64,000 bases of DNA from Ovis canadensis (Eukaryota; Chordata; Mammalia; Artiodactyla; Bovidae): contig NC_091255.1 of the NCBI RefSeq assembly GCF_042477335.2, positions 43,316,501-43,380,500 on the forward strand. The letters run 5' to 3'. The notes under the pieces were generated by a model. That model did not search any database. It worked only from the letters and a program-made list of their open reading frames with translations, and had not been told where the DNA came from. The position numbers were made by a program, and so were the translations under genes. Shown here piece after piece: positions 51,183-63,052 of this stretch (the first letter of the stretch is position 1; every line of letters begins with the position of its first letter).

Positions 51183-54100
51183 ATGACATTGTTTATGTAA
51201 AGTTAGGTAATATTTACAGTAGAAATGATCCGCTACATCCATGGGAATCTAGCATGTCACACAAAGGAATAAATATTTTGACAAAGTAACACTTCAGTTT
51301 TAGCGAACACTTGATCAGAAATTTTGTTTTTAAAAAAGAGCTTTAAACTAAATGGTAAAAGTTTTGAATTGTCAGAGAGCAGCAAGCTGACCAGACTCTT
51401 CTCTTCTTGGGGCCCCTTCTGCCTCCACGAGGGTTGGGCCTCCCAAAGGCTGAGTGCAGCCCTGTCTGATGAACATTCTCTTTTAGCATCAGCACAGAGC
51501 GATGCAGGCTTGTTCTCTGAGCACTTGCCCCCTGAATGAGCAGCCGGTGGGGGTAGGCATGGTTGCCGCCAGGGACCACCCACAGACTTGTCGCAGAGGC
51601 AGCCGCTGTCTCCATATCCCCATTCTGTCCGGGCCCAGCAGTCAGGCACAGCATGTGTTGTCTTGAGTCTGGGTTGAGACAGTCACCTTGATAGAAGTGT
51701 GTCTGTGATGAAAATCTGAGGATTCTAATTGTTAAGGAGACACTTAGAACCTTACATTTTATAAATACTACTTAGGAAAACTCTTATCACTTAACTGGTT
51801 TTGAATCCTAAGAGTCAATAGATACGTTGTTATTACTAAGGTTAAATCCTAAAATCAATTGGCTGTGATACAAACATAAACAAGAATGAGTTTTGTGTTC
51901 TTTGTGTTCTATTACCAGCTTCCTATGAAATAAACGCAGACGTGTGTCCCGGCTAGCTGTGGAGGCGAGGGTGGGTGGCAGGGACGTCTGGCGGACAGGC
52001 AGCATCGCAGGAGGCCCAGCCCCGGGCCTGCGGGTCTGTGTGGTGGAGCAGCGGCAGCGTGAAGCCGCCACACCAGGCCCAGAGTGCGTGGCCCCCACGC
52101 GGTCGCGGTGCTGGCAGACCGATGCAGCGGCTGCTGGCGCGGCCCACCCTGCTCGTGGCCTGGGCAGACAGGCGCTCCTGCGCCCTCTTGGTTTTCCCTC
52201 AAGACTTTGAGTGACTTTGCCAAGAATGAGGAACAGGTATTACTGAGATCTTTCAGGAGGAAACAGAACCACCTGTTAAATGACTCAGGCTTTATAAAAG
52301 GTAGGTCAGTCATTAAAAACGTTGCCTTGTCACGTTGGTTGGCACTGTGTTGTACCCAAGCTGTTTCTTCTCGTCTTAAACAGCGGTGCTTGTATAAGGA
52401 GAAAGAGAAACCCACCCACACAGACTGTGTCACAGAAATCCATGGCAGTGACCCTGAGCCCTGTGGACTCCGCTTGCTCTGCATGACGTCCCAGTTCTGT
52501 GCAGAGGAACAGGGAGCCACCTGAGGGGCCTGGAGGGGCGGCACCTGTGCGTCCGGGCTGCCGCGTGCTCAGGGAAGGGGAGGCCTTCCCTTTACAGAGG
52601 AACTTGCTGTTCTCGAGACTGAGCGTTCGCATCCCTCCTGGGTTTCTGTCCCATCTTCTGTCAGGGTACCGAAACGCATGGTTTCAAGGCCTGCCCTCGG
52701 GCTGTGGAGAGTAGCGCCTGGCGAGTGTGGACGTGTGAAGGCAGGAGGGCAGCCCCGCTGCGGGAGTGTCCCAGGCGCCCTGCACGCAGGGCCGCTGGGC
52801 AGGCGCAGTGAGGTGGCGGCGGGCCCTTCGCAGGACAGGGCCCTGTGGGTGTCGTCCTCGGCTTGCTCAGGCAGACCCTGAGGGTCACAAGCGCGCATTT
52901 GTACAAACTGCCGCTCCCGCTCTGCGTGGGTCTGGATGCTGCGAGTGACAGGCGCCACGTCTCTGGCCGGGGGCTGGCCCTTCCCGCGTTCTCTTCCTCC
53001 CACCTGCTGAGCTTCAGCTCGGCCTCCGCCGGTCCCCCCAGCATGGCCACCGCCTCCCCCCACAAGGCCACACTGGTTCTGACGCCCAGTGGCACAAGCC
53101 TGAGTGTTGCACTGCAGCCAGCACGGCCACCGGAACGCTGGCCTTCAGCCCTGCCCGCGGCTGGCGGCATGCATGACCAGAGGCGGACCGAGCCTGGCAC
53201 TTGTGCTGAAGGTGCGCAGGCAGAGCGGTCAGGTGACGCCACTCTGTCCAGCTGTCCCCTAGGCAGGTGCCTGCAGGTCCCCAGGGAAGGAGTGAACGTT
53301 TACAGGAAGAGTAGACGCAGTGGTCCCCTCCCATCCTTGGGGACATGGAGGTACGCTCCCTGTGGGGTGGGGGCCGGGCCTCCCTGTCCACAGCCCCCCG
53401 GGCACCCTTTCCCTGCCAGCACAGAAACCCCCTCCAAGGCTGCCTCCACTTGTGCTCTTTCCTCCTCTGCAGTCGTGGCAGGCCCCCGTCGAGGAGCTGG
53501 GGTGCCTGTAGGGGGTGTGCCAAGGACACTGCAGAGCAGGGACCCCCGTGTGTCCAGCCTGTTCCCTCCAGCCATGCACAGCCCTCACCTCAAGTCGATG
53601 GCCAGCACTGCCCGGGGCAGAGGGTGGGGGTTTGGGGAGCCCCTGTGGCCTGAGCTTCTGCAGTGTGGCTCCTGGCCGCCTCCAGAGAGGCGAGTCCTGC
53701 CACCTGTGGGTGCAGGGGCCGCTGTGGAGTGCTAGGTCAGACCCCAGGTTCACTGATGGAGACAGAGGTAGAAGCTCCTTTGCTCTGATGAGTGGCAGCG
53801 TGCGGCCCACCAGCAGACGGAGCAGCTCCGTGTGGACCCTGCACCCTGGAAGGAGGCAGCGGTGGCACAGTCTCAGTGCCCAGAGAGCCCCGCCCCCGCC
53901 ATCGTCAGACCCTCAGAGCCATCACCCACGTAGGCGGCTCTGAGATGTGCTGGTGTAGGGGTATCTGATGAGCAGGGTGAAGGAGCTTTTGCAAACATGG
54001 ACCAACAGCAGCAGTGCAGTGGCCAGCAGAGTCAGGAATAGGGAAGGCCCTGCAGCCAGGTGCTCTGAGCTGTCCCAGCGAAGTGGGCGGGGCGCACGCT

Positions 54101-54690
54101 CTACACCCGCGCTCTGCCCTGCCTCCAGGGACACCCTACGCGGCCTCTTGTATCTAGAAACTGCACAACGACGTGTACGTTTTCACCCCCAAAGTACCTG
54201 CATACCCCAAGCCTGTGGCTCTCGCCCAAGTGCTGGCCAGATGCCATGTGGGCTCCCCTGGGGCTGTGTCCCTGCTCCCGTCCTCACAGGATTAGTGCTG
54301 AGGATGCCTGGTGGTGGTTAGAAGCGTGTCACTCAGGCCACCAAGAACACAGAAGCACGAGTGCAGCCCTGCGTGGGCGCCCCGGTGCCCTGGGCCTCAG
54401 CTCGAGTGAGCACACGTCACAACGGCCGGTTTCCATCTAGCTCCAACATCCTCTCTGCCTTCTTGACATAACAGGGTCTCTGGTCAACCTTTCCCAAAGC
54501 AAGAGGGGGCTTCTTTCCAAAAGATGGAGGGGTGAGCAAGCTTCCTCCTCCAGTGACCGAGGAAACATGCTGTCACTGTGATTCCAGCCTGGAACGCAGG
54601 CTGCAGGGCAGCATCCACCTCATGTGAGAAGAGTAGGGTTCCTGGTGACCAAGAAAGAATGACCATAGGAAGGAATGAGAGGGGCCGGGT
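51183..54690 (-). other. GC-rich region downstream of MPRIP, possible extended 3' UTR
   Basis: Largely free of obvious repeats and GC-rich between 51.9 and 54.4 kb. Long frames exist on both strands (296 aa plus strand at 52845-53735; 193 aa minus strand at 52661-53242), but they overlap each other, are low in complexity and show no domain. I treat them as composition artefacts. Confidence 0.4.
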
Positions 54691-54701
54691 TTTGTGCAAG
54701 A

Positions 54702-54707
54702 TTTAAT
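54702..54707 (-). terminator. MPRIP: Poly(A) signal for the distal MPRIP 3' end
   Basis: ATTAAA on the minus strand 523 nt after the TAG of the distal terminal exon. Confidence 0.55.
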
Positions 54708-55229
54708 AAAAAACAGACAAAAATAGGAGTGGCTGCTTGCAGCACTTCCCAGGCTGTGAAGGGTTCACCACAACGGTCTGGGGTGCGGCTCTAAGCGGTG
54801 TCAGCGGATGTGTAAGAGCTGCTCCCCTGGCCCCAAGCCCACGGGGCAGGTGCAGGCTCAGCCCTACCCTGGGCTTCCAGGTCCTCCCTGGGCTGTGAGC
54901 TGTCAGCACGGGACCCACAGCACAGCCTCGTGGCCCCTCCTGCCCCGCCTGCACGCAGGGTGAGACAGAGCTAGCTTATCCCAGGCTGCTGGGCCGTAAT
55001 ACTGACAGAGAGCCGGGGCAAGGCAGGGCAGGTTGCAGAAACCAGGGAAAGCTTGAATGAAGACCACAGGAGTGGAGCGAGCCATCCACAGGCCAGTCTC
55101 TCATGCATCCAACCACAGTCAATGCAGACGACAACACCAAGAACAAGGACGACAATAAAAAATGAAGGGATGGACAGGAGTGGCACGGGGGCTGTGGCCG
55201 GGAGGTGTGTCCAAGCTGCACGGGAGCAA

Positions 55230-55301
55230 CTAGTCGCGCTCCAGGTCCCGGGACTCAAAGAGCTTCAGGCGATCTTGCACCGTCAGGCCTTCCTTCAGAC
55301 T
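55230..55301 (-). CDS. MPRIP: MPRIP distal terminal exon, SLKEGLTVQ... to RDLERD
   Basis: Acceptor tctccaccag, then 23 codons and TAG at 55232-55230. It joins in phase to RSK. This gives the longer known C-terminus. Confidence 0.94.
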   Translation of the reverse strand, partial: SLKEGLTVQDRLKLFESRDLERD

Positions 55302-58300
55302 CTGGTGGAGAAACAGACAGGCTGTTGGCCTCAGCCCTGCATGGCACAGGTGGCCGGTGGTGAGGCACGGCGCGGGGTCCCGGAGGGTTAGTGGGTGTGC
55401 GAGGAGGGCCACGGCCCCGGAGGAAGTGGTGTTACTGGACGAGAAATAATAAGTCAGAAACAAGACCGATGCTGAGCTTAGGGCTCTGTCAACAAGCAAG
55501 GATGAGACCAATGGTGCTGGAGAGAAGACCCTGCAGAGAACAAGGAGGCACCTTCTGTGCCCATGTTTGGCCCCGGGAGGCCCCGAGCACACTCCAGGGT
55601 GGATAGCCTCCCTGCTCCTAGGCCTCATAGGCCCTGCTGGTCTCTCCTGGGGCTTGGGGACACGGAGGCCGTTCCTGAGCCTTTCAGGATGGAAGCCTGC
55701 CCGTGTTTGTGTGGACCTCAGTAAAGGTGAAGGACATCCAGACCCTCGTGGCACGTGCAGGCTTCCCTGAGCATGAGGGCAGGTCTGGGTCCTGCTTTCC
55801 CTGGGGCCCCAGCTTCACCCAGGACAGTGCTGCTCGCCTGTTTTTTAATTCTGACGCCACCGAGTCAGAGGAAGGGGATAAGCCCACATCCCACTGTGAC
55901 GAGCTTTAATGTGCACGAGTGCCTCACATGCTCTCGGGACTCTGCTCCCAAGCACGCCTGCTTCAGGCAGTGCCTCCGTCTACACAGCAGCCAGTCTCAC
56001 CCAGGGGCTGGCCCTGGAACCTGCCACCCACTCTGTTTTAGCTGGGACCTTCCTTCCCTAAGTGGCAGCAGACCACCAACTCCCGAGGACAGAGGCCTCC
56101 GAGCCCTGTCACAGGCCGGGAGGGGTCAGTGGCTGCCCACCCAGCACCTCTGTGACTCCATGCGCAGCTGCCCAGACAGGGCTCCCCCCGAGGAGCCTGC
56201 ACACACCCCATCTGCTTTCAGTCCCAGAGAAGCCCGGCTGCTCCTGAGACGAGGAGCTGCTGACCCGGGGGGGCCAAGCCCTCCTGTTCCTGAGGGAGGC
56301 AGGTACAGAGAGCACCCACAGGAAAGGCAGACATCCACAGAGCAGACCCTGGTTCAGAAAGCCCTGGGGACACGGTTTCTGGGTGATTTAATTCCTGTCT
56401 CCCCACTGAGGGTGGGGGTGTTACAGACACATCAGGACAGAGGGCCACACCGGAGCCGTGCGGCTGGCTGTTGACAGCACGTCATAGGCCCAGTGCTGTG
56501 GCCAGTGGTGTCCCTGAGGAAGACAGCAAGGGCCCAGCTTCTCCCTGGGCCAGCAAGAACGCTGTTCTTATGTCGAAAACTTGCCAAGCCAAACTGACTC
56601 AAACGTGACTCTAGGGAACCCTGTCCCTGAGCTTCCCCCAACTCATTTGGTCCAGCCTCGCTGAGAGCCCCAGACAGACCGACCCTCGCTTCCTGCCCCC
56701 GCCTTCACCAGCGTGCAAGGCCTTCCCAGCACACCTCTGCAGAGGCCTTGTGAACAAAGATCTGGCCCTTTATCCAGAGCCCAAACTCCTTGCTGTACTA
56801 CTTTAGGATCTTCGTTCCCGACGAGGGACTGAACCGGAGTCCTGGTGCTGAGAGTGCCGAGTCCTAACCACTGGATTGCAGGCAAGTCCTGCAAAGTACT
56901 TTATTTCCCCGGACTCATGGTCCGCCTGAGGCAGCGGGCTCGTTGGAGCAAGGCTTCCCTGTGGGGCCTGTTGTTCACAGGCACAGGCAGAAGGCTCACA
57001 GCACCCACAGTGAACCTGTAGCAAAGACAGGCCAGCCTCAGGCAAGGAAGTAAGACTCGTCAATAAGAAGAAAACCAGAAACCAAAGGACAAGTCTGGGT
57101 TTGCTAAATAGAATTGCTTCCACATTAAAGAAAAAAGCCCCAACTAAGTTTCTGACCAGCTGAACCATCCGGTGGGAAGCAACTCAGAACTGTAGGGAAC
57201 TGAATGGACTGAGGGCAGACTGCTGGGCTCAGCTCCTCCTGAGGCGGACCCTGTAGCCCGGCAAGCCGGGCGCCTGCTGTCCGGCCCCGAGGCCCCGTCA
57301 GCATCCTCGCTGCCCACCCCCCTTCCTGCTGCCCTCAGCTTCCTCACTAGGGCGTCAACAAGCTCAGGTCAGCCAAGCTGGTAAACCCGCTCAGGAGAGA
57401 GTGACCCGGGCCCTGGACACCCGGCCCTGTGGGAGCCAGAAGTGTCCAGGCCAAGTGTCGGAGTCAGGCAGCCAGTGCTCAGCCCGTGCCTCCCGTCTCT
57501 GAGATGCCTGGGTCCTTGGGGCTGGAAAACACTCAGCCCCTAGCGCCTGTGGTCCCCTTGCTCTGCTGAGTATCTGTCAAGCTAGAGGCATGAGGCGTCA
57601 GCCCCCTTGGCCTGTTAATCCTGGGGGTGGGGAGTGGGAACTACTTCAGCGATGGGAGAGTCTTGTCAAGCTTGCCTCCTGACAGAGGAAGCGGTGTCCC
57701 AAGAGAACGTGAGCACACACCATTCCACACGCGGGATGAAGGGCTGACAACGCCTGCGCCCCCCAGCATGTGGCTCTGGGCAGCCGGCCAGGCGGGGGGA
57801 GCCGCCCCTCTGTTAAGAGGTTACAGTTAACTCCCCGGAAGAGGTAAGAAACTTCACATGGATCCTGTGTGTGCTGCTGAGCAGGAAGAACAAGAGTGAT
57901 GGGAAAACGAGCTCCCGTGGAGGAGCGAGCAGTGCATGCAGGCAGCGCTCCTCGCGGGCAGCAGGCGAGTGGTGTGAGAGGAGGTTTACCTACACGACAG
58001 GGGGGCCGGGAAGCGGGTCGTTTCAGTTATCCCATGAGACCTGCTCAATTACGGACTGTCAGGGGAAGAGCAAAAACAAGACACACACACAGTAAATCCT
58101 AAGTGCAACAAGCTGGGCACCCCACCCTCCGCCCACCTTCCCGTGGAGGGGTGCGCAGGGGGCAGGGGCCCATGTGGAGGAAAGTGTGCGGACGGCGTCA
58201 GTGTGAACTACAGATGTGCGAGGAGCGGTCCAGACGACAGGACGGCCCCTGGGAGGCCCGCCGTCACCGAGGAAACAGTCCTGCTGCTGTGCAAGGGGCG

Positions 58301-61300
58301 CTCGGCCTGAAGCCCCGGCACTGACCCAGTGGGATGTGCATGACTTGAGGCACCCTGGGGACCCTCCATGCAACCCCTGGTGGGCTCTGCACACCCAGTG
58401 CAGGCCCCCAGACTCACCTTGGACCTGAGGCCTCTGAGCTGCCGGCCAACACAGGACCTGTCTGTCTTCAGGAAATCAGGGTTGCTCTTGGACTTCATGA
58501 TGTCTGAGAAGATGAAGAGGGCATGGTGCTAGTTTTGTAAACCCCCCAAAACACACAAGTCTGAGGGCTTCCCAGCTTTTAGCATCGTCACCCACGTGAC
58601 ATCTTCATCAACAAACCAGCAGAATGCCAAGCCCATAACCGTAAGTCATAAGATCCTCAGGACAAGGCACAAGGAGGCGTGGAGGATGATTGCGGCCCCA
58701 GGCTGGCCACGGCCCTGCTGCTGCTGGGCCCCTGCTGCCTGCCCTCCCGAGACCCCGGGCTCTAGCTTCCTGTACTGAAGGCTCGCTCCCCGTCTCTTGT
58801 GAAGAGCTGCGTGGTGGGTGACTAGCAGGCCAGCCCCCTGACTGTGGAAGCTGAGCCAGCTTTGTGCTCCTGTGTGAAGTGCCAGGTCACAGGATACGTG
58901 CGCTTCTGGCTAACCCAAAGTCCTCTGGCCCCCAGACTCTTCTGAAGCAGCCGGTGTTACATCTGAGCTGAACTCTGCTGCCTGTGGCCTGCCTGCCTTT
59001 GGGAGAACTCCTAATGCCTGCCCAGCAGTGATGCAGGCCACCAAGCAAGGGTCCTCACTGGCTGAGGGGGAGGCTCCAGGATCAGTGAGGTTGGACATGG
59101 CCTCAGTCCTTGCCCTGCGGCCTTTTATAGGTTTTATGGTGAAACCCCAGGATCACAAACCAGCGAGAGCCACTTCCAGAATAAGGGAGTCCGTCAGGAA
59201 AGCGAGAAACACGGCCTGCGGTCGTGAACATGTGTACCAAAGAGTGATTGCCCTGTGTGAGCTGGCACCCACCACGTCCTGCCCATGCAGCCAGGGAGAG
59301 AGTCTGACCCAGAAGGGGCTCCTCCTGGAACAAGGGCCAGCAGCCCCACCACCCAGTTTCCAGAGAGAGAATCCAGAGCCGCAGGACTCACCATATCCGG
59401 ACACAGGCGGGTTCTCCGGGGACTTCTCACCCAGTGCTTCTGTGGCGGCTTTCAGCTGCTCCTTCAACCTGCTGACGTCACAGTCGGCCTTTGCTCTCAC
59501 AATGCTGAGTTCTGTGTAGATATCTTTGTACTTGTCACTGGCGTATTTCTTGTCCTTGGGGACAAAAGGACAGCAGAGCGTGGTTACAGACATACTGGAC
59601 TAGGGATGCCTCCAGAAGCAGAGGAAGCAGGCTGACCCCACCTTGTGGAGGCAGAAACCAGACACAAAGTGCAACAGGCATGGCAGGGCCCCGGCTCTGA
59701 GCAGGCTGGCGCTGCCTTGACCCTGAGGGCAGCTCTGTGCTTCAGGCTGGAAGCCCCGGTCTTGGCCACCCCAAGTGAGTCCGCCTCCAGGAGCACCCGC
59801 AGGAAACGGCCGTGCGCTGGAGCCCTGGGCCCTGCCAGGCAGAGGCAGGACTGCCCGCCCTCATGTCCGCTGCCCCGCCCGAGGGCCACCGTCCAGAACA
59901 CTCGTGACGGTGAATGCACGCGGGCCTCTGCGTGTGGTCTGGACCCGCGTGGCCCCACCCTCCAGGCCCTCATGGGACGTGCGTTACCCGCAGCGCCGTC
60001 TGTAACTCGTCCTTGAGGGAGCTGATCTCCTGTTTCAGGTACTGAATTTCTGATTCCTTGACCCTCAACAAGACCTAGAGAGAGAAATGAGGGAGCTGCA
60101 GGGTCACACAGCTGTTCAGTGTTTGGTTTTGGAGGTCAGCACTTGTGATGTGGTGGAAACCAGGGACAGGGGCAAGGGAGTGAGGACGGGTTAAATGTAA
60201 AGGTCCCGGGGCCTCGAGAGGTCCCATGCTGCCTGGCGGCTAACTGTTCTCTTTGTGTCCTGGCATGACTTGGGTTTTCCCGTAAGCTGGGGCCACCCCT
60301 GGTCCCACGTGCAACTTGTGCGCTGCAAGCTGAAGGGACCTGGCTCTGAGCCATACCTCTAACTCGTAGGCGTCCTTGCCCTGTGTGAGGGGCGAACCAG
60401 CGGCCTCGCCACCGGCGTCCCCAGTCAGCAGTGTCCGCAGCCGTGAGATTTCTGCAGCCAGGCGGTTGTTCAGCTCCTGGAGACAGCGACACAACCACAA
60501 GGTGCTCTCAGAGCTGCCTAGGGCTGTGATCATAGTGCAGCCGGGTGTCTGAGTTAGCATGTGAGCTGTGACACCTGTGCAGAAGCCATTTCCATGGAGC
60601 TGCCCCTCAGGAGCTGTGCTCCCAGCCCCTCTTGTCACCACAGCCGGTGCTGCGCAGCTCCGTGTGTCCCCATCCCTGCAGGTTGGAGCCTTCTGCTGCC
60701 CTCAGCCCTCGCTTCGTGTCCCTTCTCTCCAGCTGACAGGCGGTCACTTGGGCCACTGCAGTGACCAGGCACACAGCTGCGGGCCCCCCAGGGTCTCGAG
60801 CCGGGGCCAGGCCGACAGGCCTGTCTGCTCGGTGCCTTGGGAGGATGAGCGGTCCAGTGCACACAGAGCAGTTCTTTTCAGACTAGACCTACCTTGAGCT
60901 GTTCCATCAGTAAATATTAAGTATGCCCCAATTTTCTAAGCAGCAGGCATGTTTTAAGAGAATAATCTGACAAAATCCTATGTGAGCACTGTATGGTCTT
61001 GACTGGAAGGTGTTTAAACACAGTCCCAGCCTTGGGGGTGGAGCCCTGGGCCCCAACCACACAGTGACGAGAAAGAGAGCCCGAGGCTAGCAGCTAGCGG
61101 CAGCGGTGACGTCTGCCCACACCCTGGTGAAGCTGGACATTGGGGGGAGCCTGCGGAGCGGGGCCCCCGTGAGGCTCACCTGGTTGTGGGCATTGAGCTC
61201 CTGGTTCTCGCGCTGGCACTGCCGTAGGGCCTGCCGCTCCGCTTCCAGGGCCTGGGCCAGGTGGGCGTTCTCCAGGCACTTCTGCGAGTACTGCTCCGAG

Positions 61301-63052
61301 AGGACCTCCAGCTCACGCTGCACGGACTGCAGCTCCTCCCTGGGGGGAGGGCGCCACTCACTTCTCGGGCCACGCCCTGGGCCCAGCGTCCCCTTCACAA
61401 ACTCAAGGGACAGCGGGACAGCACCAGGCAGGGCAGCCATGAGAGCCCCGTGCCCCATCACAGCACAGGTGTGCAGCCCAGCCTGGGGGCTCCGTCCATC
61501 CCCCGGCAGCCTGAACTCCTCTCCTGGGGCTTGGGGTTGGGAGAGCCTCACCCTCACACCCAAAACGTGCTGTTTCTGATGGAGATCAGAACTGGGCCAT
61601 TTCTGGAGCTGGCTGACAGCCTACACCAGCTCTACCCGGATTTGGAAAACAAGGCCAAAGGGCTACAGACCCCCTCCAGCTGCTGCTGCTGCCCGCCTCT
61701 GCCGTCAATGCAGCCCCGTGAAGGTGGCTCTGCATGGCCTGCGGTGGCCGAGGGGAAAGCTCCCAGGGGTGCTGGTTCTCCTGAGGGCAAAGCTCAAGAG
61801 CAGCTGTGGGGTGGACGCGCCTCCCCCTGCCGCCTCAGCAGACAGCACCGCAGTGAGTGCTGTTTGAAGACGTGGGGGTTGTGGCCGCATCTGCACACAC
61901 AATTAGGGTGTCCACACTGCGCCTCCACCCCCCAGCTTCTGAAGCAGCGGCAGCTGATGGAGAGAAGGGATCCGGCGGTCTCCCAGGTGGGTCCTTAAGA
62001 TCTGACTGAGACCTCTTCTGCTGCATCTTACTCTCTCTGTTTTACTGACTGGCTTCTGTTCAGCTCAGTAATGGGACCACTTGGGCTGTGAGAGCAGTGC
62101 TGGGCCAGGGCGGTGTGGGGCGCCTTGAACAGGAGGCTCTGAGTGGGCTCAGTGCCTTGGGCCTCCACCCGCGCTGCCAGGACCCCACGTCTCAGAGGCT
62201 TGTACAAAGACAGGCGGAAGGCACCGCCCTCCCAGCCAACCAGCCCAACTCACAGGTACTGCCGCTGCAGGGCCTCGACGTCCGCATTGACGCTGCTGAT
62301 CTGGGAGCGCTGGCTCTTCTCCAGCTCCCGCTCCATCTCCTCGCGGTGGGCATTCTTCATGGCTTCAATGGCTGCGGACAGGATGTGGCCTTCAGCACCA
62401 AGAGGCTCGGGGCGAGCCCAACAGGAAGGGGACATCCCGCACCGCTGAGGCTTGGCTTGTTGGCAGCTGGGCCAGGATTCCCCAGGAACTCCCAAACAAA
62501 AGGGATCAGGTGGGGTTTGGTTTTAATATTTAAAAAAAAACCTGATTCCATAAACGTCCAATATAATATAGAAAAAGCAGGCTTTCAGGTTGGCCTGTCT
62601 TCTCTCGGTGCTAAGACCCAAAGCTGCTCTGGAACACAAAGGAGGGAACATTGGCCGAGGCCCAGTGCTTGGTGCTGACACTCCAGGCTCTGACAGACCA
62701 AGGCACCGCAGAGGTGTCTGCTATCAGAGAAGTACCAGCAAAGAGACGGACGAGGACAGGTCCTCCGATGCACAGATGTGACTGGCTCGGGGCTCATGAG
62801 CTCCCGAAGGGCTCCTTAAGCCTGCTGTCCCCCTGGAGAAGGGTTAGAGCTTGTGCCCAGCTCGGGGAGAGCCCATAACCCATCCCGGGGTGAGCGACTC
62901 CCACCTGAGATGGTGGCTGCGGTCTCCTCAGCCAGGAGGCGGTCTTTCTCCTCCCGCAGTTTCTCCAGCTCCCGCTGGTGCTGCCTCTGCAGGTCCTCGA
63001 TCTTCTTCTGGTGCGTCTCTTCCATGGCTGCAAACCCCCGCTCGCATGTGGC
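55230..63052 (-). CDS. MPRIP: MPRIP, C-terminal coiled-coil exons (partial gene)
   Basis: Myosin phosphatase Rho-interacting protein (p116Rip), an F-actin scaffold that binds RhoA and, through its C-terminal coiled coil, the MYPT1 subunit of myosin phosphatase. Minus-strand exons: 63052-62905, 62371-62254, 61339-61180, 60476-60357, 60074-59988, 59554-59392, 58503-58418, then a terminal exon 55301-55230. All have AG acceptors and GT donors, and phases join without error. The 317 residues run from [20 protein letters not shown] through [49 protein letters not shown] and [19 protein letters not shown] to the end RDLERD. The heptad-like Glu/Lys/Leu pattern is long coiled coil. The PH domains and N-terminus lie beyond 64 kb. 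A second terminal exon exists at 58055-58023. Transcription converges on PLD6. Confidence 0.96.
56800..56890 (-). mobile_element. CHR-2-type tRNA SINE fragment in the MPRIP 3' region
   Basis: Minus strand: ccagtggttaggactcggca and ggttcagtccctcgtcggga match the tRNA-derived SINE head, in the same orientation as MPRIP. Confidence 0.75.
56900..56905 (-). terminator. MPRIP: Poly(A) signal for the proximal MPRIP 3' end
   Basis: AATAAA on the minus strand 1.12 kb after the TGA of the proximal terminal exon, right at the edge of a CHR-2 SINE. A further ATTAAA lies at 56387-56392. Confidence 0.5.
58023..58055 (-). CDS. MPRIP: MPRIP alternative terminal exon, [10 protein letters not shown]
   Basis: Acceptor ccctgacag, then ten codons [10 protein letters not shown] and TGA. 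It joins in phase to the exon ending RSK at 58418. I recall a matching short C-terminus (…VIEQVSWD…) in mammalian MPRIP isoforms. It comes before the other terminal exon in transcription order, with a poly(A) signal at 56905-56900. Confidence 0.88.
   Translation of the reverse strand, partial: SVIEQVSWDN
58418..58503 (-). CDS. MPRIP: MPRIP exon, [13 protein letters not shown]... to ...LRGLRSK
   Basis: 86 nt, acceptor tcttctcag, donor gtgagt. Last exon shared by both predicted C-termini. Basic, serine-containing. Confidence 0.95.
59392..59554 (-). CDS. MPRIP: MPRIP exon, [13 protein letters not shown]... to ...VSGY
   Basis: 163 nt, acceptor gtccccaag, donor gtgagt. Ends one base into the Asp codon. 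Confidence 0.95.
59988..60074 (-). CDS. MPRIP: MPRIP exon, [13 protein letters not shown]... to ...LQTALR
   Basis: 87 nt, acceptor tctctctag, donor gtaacg. Confidence 0.95.
60357..60476 (-). CDS. MPRIP: MPRIP exon, [13 protein letters not shown]... to ...DAYELE
   Basis: 120 nt, acceptor gctgtctccag, donor gtatgg. Includes a glycine-rich break ([12 protein letters not shown]) in the coiled coil. Confidence 0.95.
61180..61339 (-). CDS. MPRIP: MPRIP exon, [13 protein letters not shown]... to ...LNAHNQ
   Basis: 160 nt, acceptor ccccccag, donor gtgagc. The first base completes Leu, then 53 codons of coiled coil. Confidence 0.95.
62254..62371 (-). CDS. MPRIP: MPRIP exon, [13 protein letters not shown]... 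to ...LQRQYL
   Basis: 118 nt, acceptor tgtccgcag, donor gtgagt. It ends two bases into the Leu codon. Confidence 0.95.
62905..63052 (-). CDS. MPRIP: MPRIP exon, [15 protein letters not shown]... to ...ATIS
   Basis: 148 nt, acceptor acctttcag, donor gtggga. Coiled coil with [20 protein letters not shown]. Confidence 0.95.

Noticed and set aside
52845-53735. 296-residue plus-strand open frame
   Set aside because: It is Pro/Ser/Arg/Gly-rich, overlaps long frames on the opposite strand, has no recognisable domain or splice context, and lies in GC-rich DNA where stops are rare.
61106-61579. 157-residue plus-strand frame
   Set aside because: It is the antisense shadow of the MPRIP coiled-coil exon at 61180-61339.
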